From: Amphiura filiformis
Taxonomy: Eukaryota > Echinodermata > Ophiuroidea > Amphilepidida > Amphiuridae
DNA length: 64,000 nucleotides
Direction: 5' to 3'
Assembly: GCF_039555335.1 (NCBI RefSeq)
Contig: NC_092628.1
Coordinates: 65,241,292 to 65,305,291 of the forward strand
The first letter of the stretch is position 1; each line of letters opens with the position of its first letter. Both the position numbers and the translations under genes were made by a program. This document shows, piece after piece, positions 1-12,500 of the stretch. The notes below the pieces were generated by a model. That model did no database searches, was not told where the DNA came from, and saw only the letters and a program-made list of their open reading frames with translations.

Positions 1-1203
1 ACTCTCGAGTGATTTGTACATAATATAATTGGTTGAACACAACAGAATTGCAAGTGGAATTTTGGCCAAACAGCTTTTCATGGATTCTAGAAGGGTCCGA
101 AAATGGTGTATTAATCTGTTTTAAAAAGATAAATTTACACTCTGTGTTAAAAAAGGCTAATTCCAATTTCCTGGCAACTAATGTTACTGCAAAAGATGCT
201 TCTCCTGTACGTTCAACATAATGGTAAAAATATACTATCCCCTCTATCTAGTATTAATATGACATGTCATGAGAAAATGGTCATTCATGACAATAGAGGG
301 CATTCATCAGTCCAAATTACAGTGTAGAATCATCTCTTAGTTTTGTAGACTAACAACTGGAATTTTTAAAATGAAATGTTCTTATATAACTATACTAATG
401 AATGTTGTTTGTTAGGGTGGAGTATAGTGTACTGTAAGTAATTGTTTATTTCTTGGGAATGAAGGCTTATTATTACTGTGAAAAATTAATCTTAGTGTTT
501 TGTTGTTTGAGTTAAATAAGTTACTTGACAGTTTCTCTAAATTATATCTTGAGTATGGTGAAAGGATAATACAGATTCAGTGAATGATTTTAACTCAATA
601 TATTTTTTATATATTGGATATTTACTTTACACATACATGTATATACTCGCAGGTTTCACCACAACGTATACATAATGAAAAAGAAAACAAATTTGTTTTC
701 ATCTTCAGAAATTTTATCCACACATAAATTAGTCTTAAGAAAGCAAATCCTAACCCTGGATCCTAACATTAATTAATATCATTACCATATTTGACCTTGC
801 TCAAATATAATCTATCAAAGTGCTCCCTTTTCAATGCACTTATACAAATACATTTTGGCAGATGCCTGAAAAATATGCCTATCTAAACCTTCCAGCTTAG
901 GATTGCAATGATTTTGACTATGACCATGTAAAATTCCCAATTTTGACTTACATTTCATCATTTTAATAAGCACCCCTGAAGTGATTGACTTCAGAGCCCA
1001 GGCACTAATAAGGTCTAACATGGTACTGATATTTATGCCAATGATAGTCCAACCTGATCCCAGCGTACATGTAGCTGGACATGTGTACTTTGGTGTAGGT
1101 GCTATGCCCAACTACATATATAGATGCTATCGTACTATAGAATTCCATCTACATGTATATCTACAAGTATATACGCCTCTAAATGAGGGATTTTTAATAT
1201 GAA
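1..1203. other. no gene seen
   Basis: AT-rich sequence with only short chance reading frames and no splice-bounded coding segment. I see nothing else I can support here. Confidence 0.6.
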
Positions 1204-1784
1204 AGAGACAAAAGGCAGACATCCTCCACAAAAATATTACAATAGATTGGTCTTACAATAACATATGTTTGTACAGCTGCCTGTATCAGCAACATATGTG
1301 ACGTGTCATGTCAAAAGCAGACACTTTTGGGCAGGTTATCAATTTTGAGGTTTTTTACATGTATATTTTAAATATAGAGATATTTTGCTCCACAACGCTG
1401 TTTTCCCCAATGAAATATGACATTCCTAAGCGAAGATATTGAGATCGTAATTTATGGTATTATAAAATTGGAAATTGAGATATCGGCCTTTAAAAATATT
1501 ATTGACAATGTTGAGAGTAGGATTTACCTTGAAACATGTCTAAAATATACAAGATGCCAGTTATATTCTGGTCTGAAACTATCAGACAATATTTTTAACA
1601 TCAATAATATCACAAATTCGCAACAAACCCAAATAGTGAAAAATTCACCCCCGGGCAGATTTTTGGTTATTTCTCCATTTACGATCCTGCCCAAAAGTGT
1701 CTGCTTTTGACATGACACGTCACATATAGTTGCTCAAACTCCAAATAAATGTTTTTTGTGGAGGGTGTCTGCCTTTCGTCTGTC
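1204..1784. repeat. foldback MITE
   Basis: The ends are inverted copies of each other: AAAGGCAGACATCCTCCAC near 1211 mirrors GTGGAGGGTGTCTGCCTTT near 1757. A second inner pair (1292-1335 against 1687-1728, around TGACGTGTCATGTCAAAAGC) extends the arms. It has no coding capacity, so it is a non-autonomous DNA element. I could not see a clean target duplication, so the superfamily is unassigned. Confidence 0.75.
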
Positions 1785-2994
1785 ATCAAAACAAACAAAC
1801 TCTCATTTAGATCGTATAATGTTTATAGCTGGAATTCTACGGTATACTGATAACCTCATCCTCATGAATATAATTATGTGATGCCTGAGACCCAAACAAA
1901 CTTACCTTATTTACCAAGATGTAAATGTGAGGCATGGTTACTACTGTTAATCAGATGCTTCACATTTGTTTGGAGCAACCCTTATTTTTGTATTATTATT
2001 ATTGATGGGCTCCCTAACTCCACATTACCTATGGCAGACAATGGTCATGGTCCAATAACCTTTTCCTAAAATGTGGAGTCTATTGTACATCTCATGATTA
2101 AGCGGTCACTAGGGGATCGGCTATTTCATTTTCTAAAGGGGAAATGAAAAATTGTATTTTGTTTAAAAAAATGATATTATACAGTTGGAATCAAACAAAT
2201 TGACAATTATGAATGAGGATAATGACTTTGCATCTGTTGTCATTCAGGTATTGTGAAAAAAATCTATACATTTTGCAAGCAATATGATTGTTGTCACAAT
2301 ACCCTCAAACAACTGATGTGCACACTCATTATAATTCACAATGTTTCAAGTCTAGCCTATTACAAGTTTAATAAAAGGATATGCAACTTTGTTTGGTGAA
2401 ATCACCAAACTACATCCTGGTAGGACAAAGAGCCTGTTATTTCCTGGGTAATTTGACTGACATAAATACATGCATAATTGTGCTGAAAACTAATCTTTTA
2501 GTGATATTTAACACTACAATCATATTCATATGTCAGTAGTGCAACATGGGGATAGCAAGTTTTGATTTGTATACAATAGTTTTATAATAGATAATTTTGT
2601 TAGTTTTACCTTCCATGAGACTGTGACCTAAGTGCGCATTTTAAATTGTCCTAAAGTGTTTTTTTTTAAACTTCCGTGGTCCGGGTATGCGCTGGTGAAT
2701 TGCGATCACGTAGAAGTGACAAGGTCGCCTACTACGCGCCGCGCCGAAGACCAATGGGTCAGCCGGCTTGTTGTCAAGTGCATTGATCAGCCAATCAGTG
2801 TGATTGTTTATTGCTTTTGCGTTTATGCTCGTGTACGCGATACGCACAGGGACGACCACAGAAGTTTTAAAAAAACAACTTTAACATTAAAAGCACACAC
2901 ATTTACTCTTACAAACCCATGCCAATAGACAATATTATATCAAGTCTATCAAAGTGTTAACATCACTGCTTCAAGGAAATAAAACATTAACACC
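1785..2994. other. no gene seen; holds one GC-rich patch
   Basis: Mostly AT-rich with no supported coding exon. The exception is the CpG-rich stretch at about 2640-2860, listed separately. Confidence 0.5.
2640..2860. promoter_or_regulatory. GC/CpG-rich patch with CCAAT boxes, possible promoter
   Basis: This stretch is much richer in CpG than its surroundings (for example CGCGCCGCGCCG near 2735) and carries two CCAAT motifs in the same orientation (GACCAATGGG near 2749 and AGCCAATCAG near 2789). That mix is typical of a TATA-less animal promoter. No first exon is visible beside it, so it could belong to a gene running off the left edge or be an old repeat fragment. Confidence 0.25.
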
Positions 2995-3156
2995 CATTTG
3001 GCTTCCTCCAGGTAGTAGAGTCAGTGTGTGATACATGTTCGATCAAAGGTGTAGGTGCGTCACTCTGTGCTGCATCGTGCATTACAGATGCGCTACCTTT
3101 AATTGCACATGTATCACCCAAGGATACTACTACATGTATCATGAAAACCAAATGGC
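2995..3156. repeat. foldback MITE, copy 1
   Basis: It begins CCATTTGGCTTCC and ends AACCAAATGG. Inside, GTAGTAG and GTGATACATGT are mirrored by ACATGTATCAC and CTACTAC. It is non-coding. A shorter relative lies at 4123-4201 in the opposite sense. Confidence 0.65.
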
Positions 3157-4122
3157 CTATATAGTACATTGTATACTGCTTATAATTATAAGTTACATTA
3201 AGATATGTGTTATGGTATATGGTCATTTATTAATTATTATATGGATTTTTATACTATAGGATCAGGGCTGAAATTATATAATGTTAGATACATTGTACAT
3301 AATGCCTGGGGTACTGAACTCTACATGTACATAATTAATTGTACATGGTTCAATTGAATACTGAGCCCTATTTTGTTATAGCTCATATATATACCAAGGT
3401 TTTATGGCTGTTTTGAACATTTTACTATCATTTCCCTCAATGAGAACATTTTGGCTTGTCAAGTCATCTCATAGTCAATACTTTATAGACAATTGAATAG
3501 CCACAATACTAGTTAGTAACTAAATGACTCAACCTCAAAATGACCCTAACCTAACTCAGCGACTCTGCCAGTAACTCTGCTAAAGGTTTGATTGTAAACA
3601 ACCATTTGCTGATTGTGGCAAAAGACGACTAGGATGTCCACGCACCACAAACCTACACCCAACATATGTGCTAGGAATCTACATCCAACATCATAAACAT
3701 GTTCTAGGGTATTATGAAGGCATTCAAGCAATACAGATAGTTGCACTTGCCAAAAATCACTGTGCATGAAGAAATCTTGTAGTCTCCAGCTCCGCAGCCA
3801 AAGAATCATAATGGTGATAATGATTATGCAGGACAGACTAGCTAAATCATTCCATTCAGACAACAGGAGGATTTTATCCAGACACATGGTTTATCCACAC
3901 AAATTCTTGGGGATAGGATTTTCAAAGTAAGGATTTCACAACCTTATTTCCTTTTTAGCTAAAGGCAGTTTATCCAGTTTCAACTGGAATCATCAAGGTT
4001 TTGATACCAATTCTACAACAATTAGACCTATTATTATTGACTGTACGGAATCACAATATTCTGCAATAAAATAAACATTTTACATACTGGTAATAATTTA
4101 CAGCTCATATAATAGTTCATTT

Positions 4123-4201
4123 AGCTTCCGTGTGTGATACACCGCCTTTGATCATGTGTGTATCACATACGGAAGCTACTACCTTGAGGAAGCCAAATGG
4201 A
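4123..4201. repeat. foldback MITE, copy 2 (truncated)
   Basis: A tight hairpin (CTTCCGTGTGTGATACA against TGTATCACATACGGAAG) is followed by GCTACTACCTTGAGGAAGCC and CAAATGG, the inverted form of the 2995 element's outer end. It looks like a shortened relative of that element. Confidence 0.6.
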
Positions 4202-4903
4202 CTCATAGAAACAGAATCACAGAAAACATGTATGGGGAGAAATAAAAGACAGCTTACAAAATATACTACATAAAATAATATAAACAACATTTGAAACTAC
4301 AAGACTAGGAACTGAAAGAATCTATGATTGTTTATCATTCGGAAATATTGGAGAAAAATCATGTGTTAATTTGTAAAGCATCATAAAGATGTATAATGTA
4401 CATGTACCCATGAAAATTTATTATACATTTAATATAAGGCACATTGTGCTACATACAATGTAGCAATGCATCCATGAATGGCCCTACATGTACATTGCTT
4501 ACAGGACTATCTTGAGCCACTAGTATTTTACACCTTTTTAGTGGGGTAACATTTTGCTTGAGAAATATCTAAAGAAACAAAATTTTAGATCAGTCTAAGT
4601 TATCCCAAAGTCAGACCTGCCACTTATTAGAATTAGCAGTCCAACTGACTAGTTACCAAAAGAATGCTAAGGTATATGTACTAGTACAGCCCAGATATCT
4701 TATCAAGGCATTCATAGCTCTCAGAGCATGTGGACAAAGTATGAAACATATAAATGAGTTTGATGTAAATTATATAACATAAACCACATATTTCAAGTCA
4801 TCTAATTAACTATCAAGATGTAACTTGATACAGATGTATTATCATTCATACAGATAATGTAGATAAATATTGGGATAGCAAAAAAACCTCACTAATAATG
4901 CAC

Positions 4904-5116
4904 CACTCAAGTACTTCCCCCAACCAATATCCCAGGGAATGTGGAGAAATGTCTTGTAATGTTCTATTCAGACTAATTACATTTACATACATTCCCCTGA
5001 AGACCAATGCGGGCATTACATTCCCCACTGTCACATTGTCCTCACCTCTAGGGCATAGCAACCGGTTACTCCCTATGCATTTCTGGGATATGGATAGGGG
5101 AAGTACTTGAAGAGTG
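4904..5116. repeat. foldback MITE, 213 bp
   Basis: The arm CACTCAAGTACTTCCCC at the left is mirrored by GGGGAAGTACTTGAAGAGTG at the right. CCAATATCCCAG is mirrored by CTGGGATATGG further in. Non-coding; no clear target duplication. Confidence 0.7.
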
Positions 5117-5595
5117 TAAATTTAAGGTTCATTTAAGTCTGCTGATTGATCGGTACTTAAAGTTTTCTTTTGTCAAAATCAAGAGATTTTCATATAGTCT
5201 TTATATTTTTCACATTAAGTTGGAAACAAAGAGAGCTACACACAAAAATCATTCCTATGTATAATGTTTTGACACAAAAAATACACAGCCCAAGACCTCA
5301 TCATGATTGATCACCAACCAAATTTAAATTAATCTATCACTCTACCAACATGGCAGTGGATTAATGGAATGCTGAACTAAATATGCAATGAGCTAATTAA
5401 TATTTATAATATGGGAATAATAGGACACCAACCTATACAGCACCAGATCTTATCATACTTTATCACCATACCAAGTTTCGTTTCAAGTTGTCACTGTCCT
5501 GGAGTGCTACAATGGACAGACTGATGGGAGATAATGGAAAAAGGAAATTGACTCATATAAATTTCAGTTCCTAATCTAAAGCTAAAAATTCCACA

Positions 5596-6538
5596 TTATT
5601 GTGAAGGGAGTACTTCAAAATCCCCCCCTACATCTGCATTGCCATCAAAATGTCTGTTAACATGTGCATTCATGTTTGCCTCTGGTGTTTCAGGGTCAAA
5701 CTTTCGCCCACAAACAGGACACTGCATTTGTTTTTGAGGTGGTTCTTGATTGTATCTTTGTTGCTGGAGTGGTTCATGGCCTGTTGCAAGCTCATCTCTT
5801 TGTTGCTCAAACACCTGTTCATTCCAAACACCTTCTTGTGGTATTCTTCCTCCAGGTATAGCAATCTGATCTGCGGAGCCTATCCGCTGCCTTTCATCAC
5901 TACATGAAATGGGAAATATATTTTGTACTTGTGCTGTTCCTGCTGTAGGAATTTGCACATATCTCTGGTTTGTTTGTCCTACATTTCTTCCTGGTATAGG
6001 GGAAAACCATCTTGATATATATATGCATTTGGGAAGCCCCTCTACATACCTAGTTTGATTTTGGGAGGCATACTCAACTGCTGGTGGGCCCCTGACAGAA
6101 TCAAATGGCTGATTAGAAACTTCTCTAGATGGGGACCTAGGGACAAAAGCTGGGGATCTGTTTGGAGTCTGCCTAGCAGTACCTGAATCTTGTATTCTTG
6201 CTGGGTCACTTTGAGAGAGTCTCCGTAGATCAGGAGAGCTATTGCGTTGATCACGAGGCCAACTGTCTGGGCCAGGTTGTTTGATCAGCTCCTGCTGTCT
6301 TGCACTCATAGGCATATGTCCAGTTGATCCATGTCTTTGTGGTATGACTCCTTGTCTTTGAGAGTTGATAACAACTTGAGGTCTACTGGTAGCTGTCTGC
6401 TGGTCCAAGTCACCAGGTGGTAGCCGTATGTCATGTATCTGGTGAATGTTTCTCGATCTTCCATTCTCAGTCTGCAGAGATGAAGTACGCCTTGTACTGG
6501 CTGTCTGATTTGTCGGGGAGTTGGAAGTGAAGAGGATA
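5596..6538 (-). CDS. ankyrin/UBZ gene, last exon with zinc finger
   Basis: The acceptor TTTTGTTTTACAG opens the exon at 6538 with one base that completes a codon from the previous exon. It codes for 313 residues to a TAA at 5598-5596. The tail is rich in Ser, Gln, Arg and Pro with no obvious fold. The final 41 residues hold the finger (CPVCGRKFDPETPEANMNAH, VNRHFDG). Confidence 0.85.
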
Positions 6539-9500
6539 CTGTAAAACAAAACATATGATGATTATAATCATTGTAAAGAAATATATGCACACCAGACAAA
6601 ATGAGGATAATCTATCTTGCAGGCTCATCTCTACTATTACTAACCCAATATAAATGAAGATTTTAGTACTGGTTGGAACCTGTATTTTTCAAATTAAGGA
6701 CAGCAAGTACTAGGGCTGAAATATGTTTTGCTGCATGTAGGATTATTGCCAAAATGTCTACTCTAATGGGTTAACCAATCTATTGTACAAGTTTTGCCTG
6801 TTGCATTGACAGATATTGCTACAGAGTTGAGGTGTGGCAGGCAAATCAAATTGGATCATTCTCCTAGTAAGTATACATTTTTATGCCATCATAATATTTT
6901 GTGCCACTGCTTTGTGCGTAACTTAATTGGCTCATTATTTTTCTCTGTGGGGTGTAGTACGTATGAGTTTCCATCTGCCATTACTTTGCAAAAACTTACT
7001 ATTATATTCTTCAGAACTAATCATAATAACAAAATTTGGTGGTGCATGCCCATTGGTGTAGCATGCAGGTGTCATCTCCCTCCCACTGGCTGTTATGTCC
7101 AAATAAGCCTATTTTGAGAACATTGTAGTCACTCATCCCCCTCCCTGCTGACCTCATCCTGGGATTGAAGCCACCCCTTCTCAAATTGAAGGTTTCTGGG
7201 CATGTCCCTGATGTATATCATGGATTTGAAAAAGCATAACAAATTACTCAAAAGGTGCTATGGGTTTCAATAGAAAAACATTCAAAAGAAGGGTTTCTGA
7301 CTGCATCATAGACATGGTGATGATTTCCATGTCACTGACTTGGAATAACCCTATTGCTCTTGCTTACCTACCCCTTTTTCAAACGTTGACCTTGTCAATA
7401 CTAACCTTGCTTCATCTGCTGCACCTGTCTTGGTTGAGATCCCTTTTTTGACGATATTGATGCTGAACAAGCTCACTCAAATCTTTGGCATTTTTCTCCA
7501 AAGAACCCAGTTTAGTAAAACAAGCGTCCTATGTCATATGTTTCACCTTCTTGTTCTCCAAGATTGGTAGCACTATATAAATCAAGATTTTCTGCATCTG
7601 TCATAAGTCTTCCGATTTCAACTTCTTGATTTTTTACCTTTTCATTCAGTGCTTTAGTTTGATAACATTCTTGTTCTAGTTGATTTCTTACTACTGATAG
7701 TTCTTTCCTGACGTCTGCCAGTTGTCTCTCTAGATCTGTCTGTCCACTAGCAACCACGTTGTCCCGCTCCGATTGTGGTCGATGAGTCAACCAATCTTCT
7801 AATCCAATTACACCCTCAACTGTTTGTTCAATTGAGTTCAATTCACTCACATCAGAGCTTTCTGTTAGCTGAGCTGACAAAATTAACTTTTCAATTCTCT
7901 CTCTGATATCAGGAAATTCAGCAGCAATTACATCCACCCTGTTGATAAGTATTCCCAGGATTCGATAAAGGCTTTGTATGATTTGTAAAAGTTTGGGTAT
8001 TTGCTGTTGGGGAGGTACTTCACTGTTACCATGGATTATATCATCAGCTCTGTCACTCAGATGGTGGTCATTGTCCTCTGAAGGTAAACTTGCACCAGCA
8101 TCCTCAAGTATTTTGAATACATCTTGATGCGCATTGACTTTTGCCATTGAAAGAGGTGTTTGCCCATACTGAAACATTATACAGCAAAAATATATATTAT
8201 GAGATTAACTACTTACATGTTATAATGGTATAAGCACAGACTAAGAAAATAACAGACTATTCACCAACAGTCAAAGTCCCTGTGCTTTGTATGCAGTCAA
8301 TTTTCGCATATTCATGAGGGCTGATTGTTCAATTGTGCTTGTCTAACAAATCTCGCCAGCGAACAGCGGTGCATGCCTTCATGTTACACGATACTATTGT
8401 GACGATAGAGCGTTGCATTTCTTCATGTTTATGTGATAAGACCGGAAAAATATGCAGTACAATGTATGTGCATATAGCAGTTCATTCATCTCTCACACTT
8501 CTTGGAATGACTGGCCCTCATTAACAGGTGATACTGGGACTTTGGCTGTTGGTGAATAGTCTGTATTAGTCTATGGGTACAAGTGAAGTAAAATGTACAG
8601 GTGAAAATATTTTCTGGGAAGGCCACCGTAATAAAAACCTATGTCTCAAAGTTTGTCAGAAATGGAAAACCTAATGCGAAATACATTTTTAAAAAAAAGT
8701 TTTTTTTATGTATCAGTAAGTAAACTGTTAATCCCAAGCTATGCACTCAATCAACTTTAGGGACAACATCATTTTTAATAATATTTATACACAAATAGAT
8801 AACAAAGTAATCCACAGGTGACAAGTGTCACTTGTTCGCACTGTATGGCTTAATGTAAAAGTTTCAAGAGTGAGACCTACATCTTTTTATAACAAGGATA
8901 ATATACCTCACTTTACAAGGAGACTGGAACACATCTAATGAAAGTTGATTGATTTATTGGTTCTCGTTTCTTACATTTGGATAAAGGAAAAGCTTGAGGT
9001 GACTATTTCATTATTCATTATTACACACACTATCATTATTACACACACCACTAGTATAAGGTAACACCTAAACCTGGATTACTGCATCTTCATGAGTACC
9101 TTGTAACAATTTGACTACTACATTTGATAGTTTTGAGCAAAATTACAAAACTTTGGTTAGAAATATTACACGCTCTGGGAACACGTTGCAATCATCAAAA
9201 GGACAGACCTAGTATTTTAAAATTATATTCCTTTGAGAATTGAGAATAATTGATTTGTCACTAAAAAAATTGAAATAAACAAAATCTTGACAAAAAAGCA
9301 AACACTTAGGTGATGGGAATTATTCTAATACCAACATCTATCTCCTCATCCCTGATCCAAGAAAGATTCTTGAGATAAGAAGTGACTAATATAAGCTTTT
9401 GTTTACTGCCAAACCCACTCACTTACCATGTCAGTTTGGTTAATTTCAAGACCATTTTCTTTCCCAGCATCAATTAATAGCTTACATAGTTCAGGATAAC

Positions 9501-12500
9501 CATTTGCTGCTACTATATGAAGAGGTGTTCTACCATCCTGAAACAAAATGCCCACAATACAACAGTAAGATGTTTTGTGCAAGCAATCAAACCTGGTTTT
9601 GAAACTTTCTTTGTTTCAATCCTAAGACATCATTCAGCTGTAGAATCTTCATAACACCACAATACAAATACGATGCACAGGGCATGAACTCATAACTCTT
9701 ATTACTTCTGGTGAGATGTCATAAGAAATTAGCCCCCACCCCCACCCCACCCCCAAAAAAGAGATTAATCTATGATGTTATAAGGCCTGTCTATTTAGGA
9801 CTGATCAAAGTATAACTTTTCCAACCCAAAACTACAAACCTGTAGAACATGTTTCAAGTCACAATCTGCAATGTTAGTTTCAATCTTGTGCTCTATTGAT
9901 CATCCACCCACTTTGCTACCTTGCTATTTTGTTTTTTAAGTGGAGAATGTTTAAGGTTGATTATGATAAGTACACTATATCAAATTACAGCTCTAAGGGT
10001 ATCTTTCTGAATGTATTTAATACTTACAGCAATTAAGATGGCCCTATATCAATATCATGAATTGAATACACAATGCATTCCTTACCCTATCCATTGCATT
10101 TACATCTGCTCCAAATTCAATAAGAAGGCTGCTGTTTTCAAGATCACCATTTCTACTAGCAATGTGGATTGGGCATCTTCCATCCTGCATGGAAACAAAA
10201 ATACAACACGTTTGGGTGACATTGAAACTGGTTCACAAAGCAAAAGTTGGAAGCTCACTTAAGAAAGAGCTTCTTCGCTCTGAATGGATTGCTGAAAGTT
10301 GATTTACATAGGACTAAAGTAAAATACATGAGCATTATGATAATGATGTTAAATAGTCAGTAAACCCAAATTTACTGTGGTCCATTAGGATGAACAGCCA
10401 TAAAAATAATTTAGCATTCTCAAGCAATAAAGTGCCACCAAGTTCTAAACTACATATATATAATGGTCTTACCTATTGCTGCATGGTTGAACAAACATGA
10501 GAAAATGTATTTGGTTGTACACATTGGATTAAATTTGGCGTTTGAATACAAAATAATTACTCATGTGTTTTATATTATTCTCATAACTAAACACATCAAA
10601 AAAAAAGTCCCCCTCTGAACATGTCGTCATAACATTGGAAGGTTTCGTTTTGTACCAATAAAACTAACTTTGAAATAATTATATGACTGTTTACTAAGTG
10701 CTGTGTGAAAATGAGAGATATTTCCATGACTTCAGGGCCGAATGAGCCTAAATTGAAGGCAAAAACTGCCCTTTTCAAAAGTCACAAAGTAGACCTATGC
10801 TTGTCACAAAAGTTGATTCATGGCTTGTTACTAATGGAAACCCATTGTGTTTGAGTGCAGTTTAAAATCCTCACCAAGGGAACATTTACTGTAATATGTA
10901 TCGATTCTTGATCATTCAGCCATGCAAATCCCCTTGGTGCAGAGTTCAGCACAGTGAGTTGTAAGATGGCCAGTTCCATTCCTTGTCCCAAACCCAATAC
11001 GCCTTGCAGTTAACAAGCATAGGCCTACTTTGTGACTTTTGGAAAGGGCAGTTTTTGTCTTCAATTTGGGTTAATTCAGCCATGAAGTCATGGACATCTT
11101 TCATTTTCACAAAACACTTAGTAAACAATCATATAATTATTTCTAAGTAAGTTTTATTGGTACAAAGTTTTACTTTACGATGTTATGACAACATTTTCAG
11201 AGGGGGACTTATTTCTTTTGATGTGTTTAGTTGTGCAAAGTTTAGTGCCTTATATTTTTGCCCCAGTGTCCTGGAAATGTGTTTCTCCTCAAGCAAATAC
11301 TGTAATTGCAATTATATTGCATTGAATTGACTCCTATTTAACTTTTACCTCACATCTCCCCTATCCCTACACCAACAAACTACAAAGTTTGGGGGGAAGG
11401 GGCACAGAATATGCTGAATCCACAACAATCAAGTGTTGCTTTGGTGCTAAGTGCCAAATTTAGCACTGATATGTAGATTAATTAGCAGCAAGGTCATATG
11501 TTACTTTATGCAGTTACTACCTCCATCATTCTCAACAGTCTTTTTTCTTAACTAACTTCCCATTATTGTTCTGATCAACCACTTACATTATCTACTGCAT
11601 TTGGGTCAGCTTTGGCGTGTAATAATAAACTGCACACATTGCTTTGTGAACTGGTTGCTGCAGTATGTAATGCACTTCTTCCTTCCTGTGAAATCAACAA
11701 ATAGATAACAAATGATCAATGATGGAATCAATGATGCTAATTAAGCATTAATTAATACACCAAAAGCAAACTCCACTATGTGAAGCTAAAGTGATACTTG
11801 CTTTTTAAAGAGATACTTCATGATTTGAGCATCTTCTTTTTATGGTATGGTTCAACAGTCAAAAAGCTTATTTTCAAAATATCAACTGAATCAGACAATG
11901 AATTTGCAAGTTATTCATAACTGTATTATATTGCAGTGCCCCATAGGACATTGCGTTGTGATGATGTCTTTTTCAAACAACTGAACATATTGTACGTGCA
12001 GCAGATTCAACAAATACTTACAGAATTACGGGCATTAACCTCAATTCCAGTTTCTAATAATTCATGAATTTGATCCACATTACCACTTGCAGCAGCACTA
12101 TGGATGGTTAATATCGGTGTTACCTGGGATACAGATGAAAAAAGATTAAAACAATATAAATGACTATCAAAATAGGCTAAATAGCTGACATATTCAGGCT
12201 ATTCAAAATGCTTAAATTGATCATGATCAAGCCCTCAATAATTAAGGGTCATTTAAATGAAGTGACAATGTTGATCAGTAAGGAGATATATATACAGGAA
12301 ATTGAATTTCATGTTTCTTGTCTGTAGTACACATACTTCAAGTTATAATGTGTGATTTGCTCACAGCAACAAATTTCGGGCATTAAATTTCATTGAGATA
12401 ACGAGAAAAATATGAGCTTTCTTCTGATACCAAATTCTCAATTTTGATGAAAAAATTTGGGGGTGAGGCTATATCGATTGGGTCAAGGACCTTTAATTTT

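Noticed and set aside
2632-2928. 98-codon frame over the CpG-rich patch
   Set aside because: Open by virtue of GC content; no domain, splice site or conserved motif visible.
6306-6599. Alternative minus-strand frame over the ankyrin-gene last exon
   Set aside because: It is a shadow of the frame that ends in the zinc finger and does not fit the splice phase.
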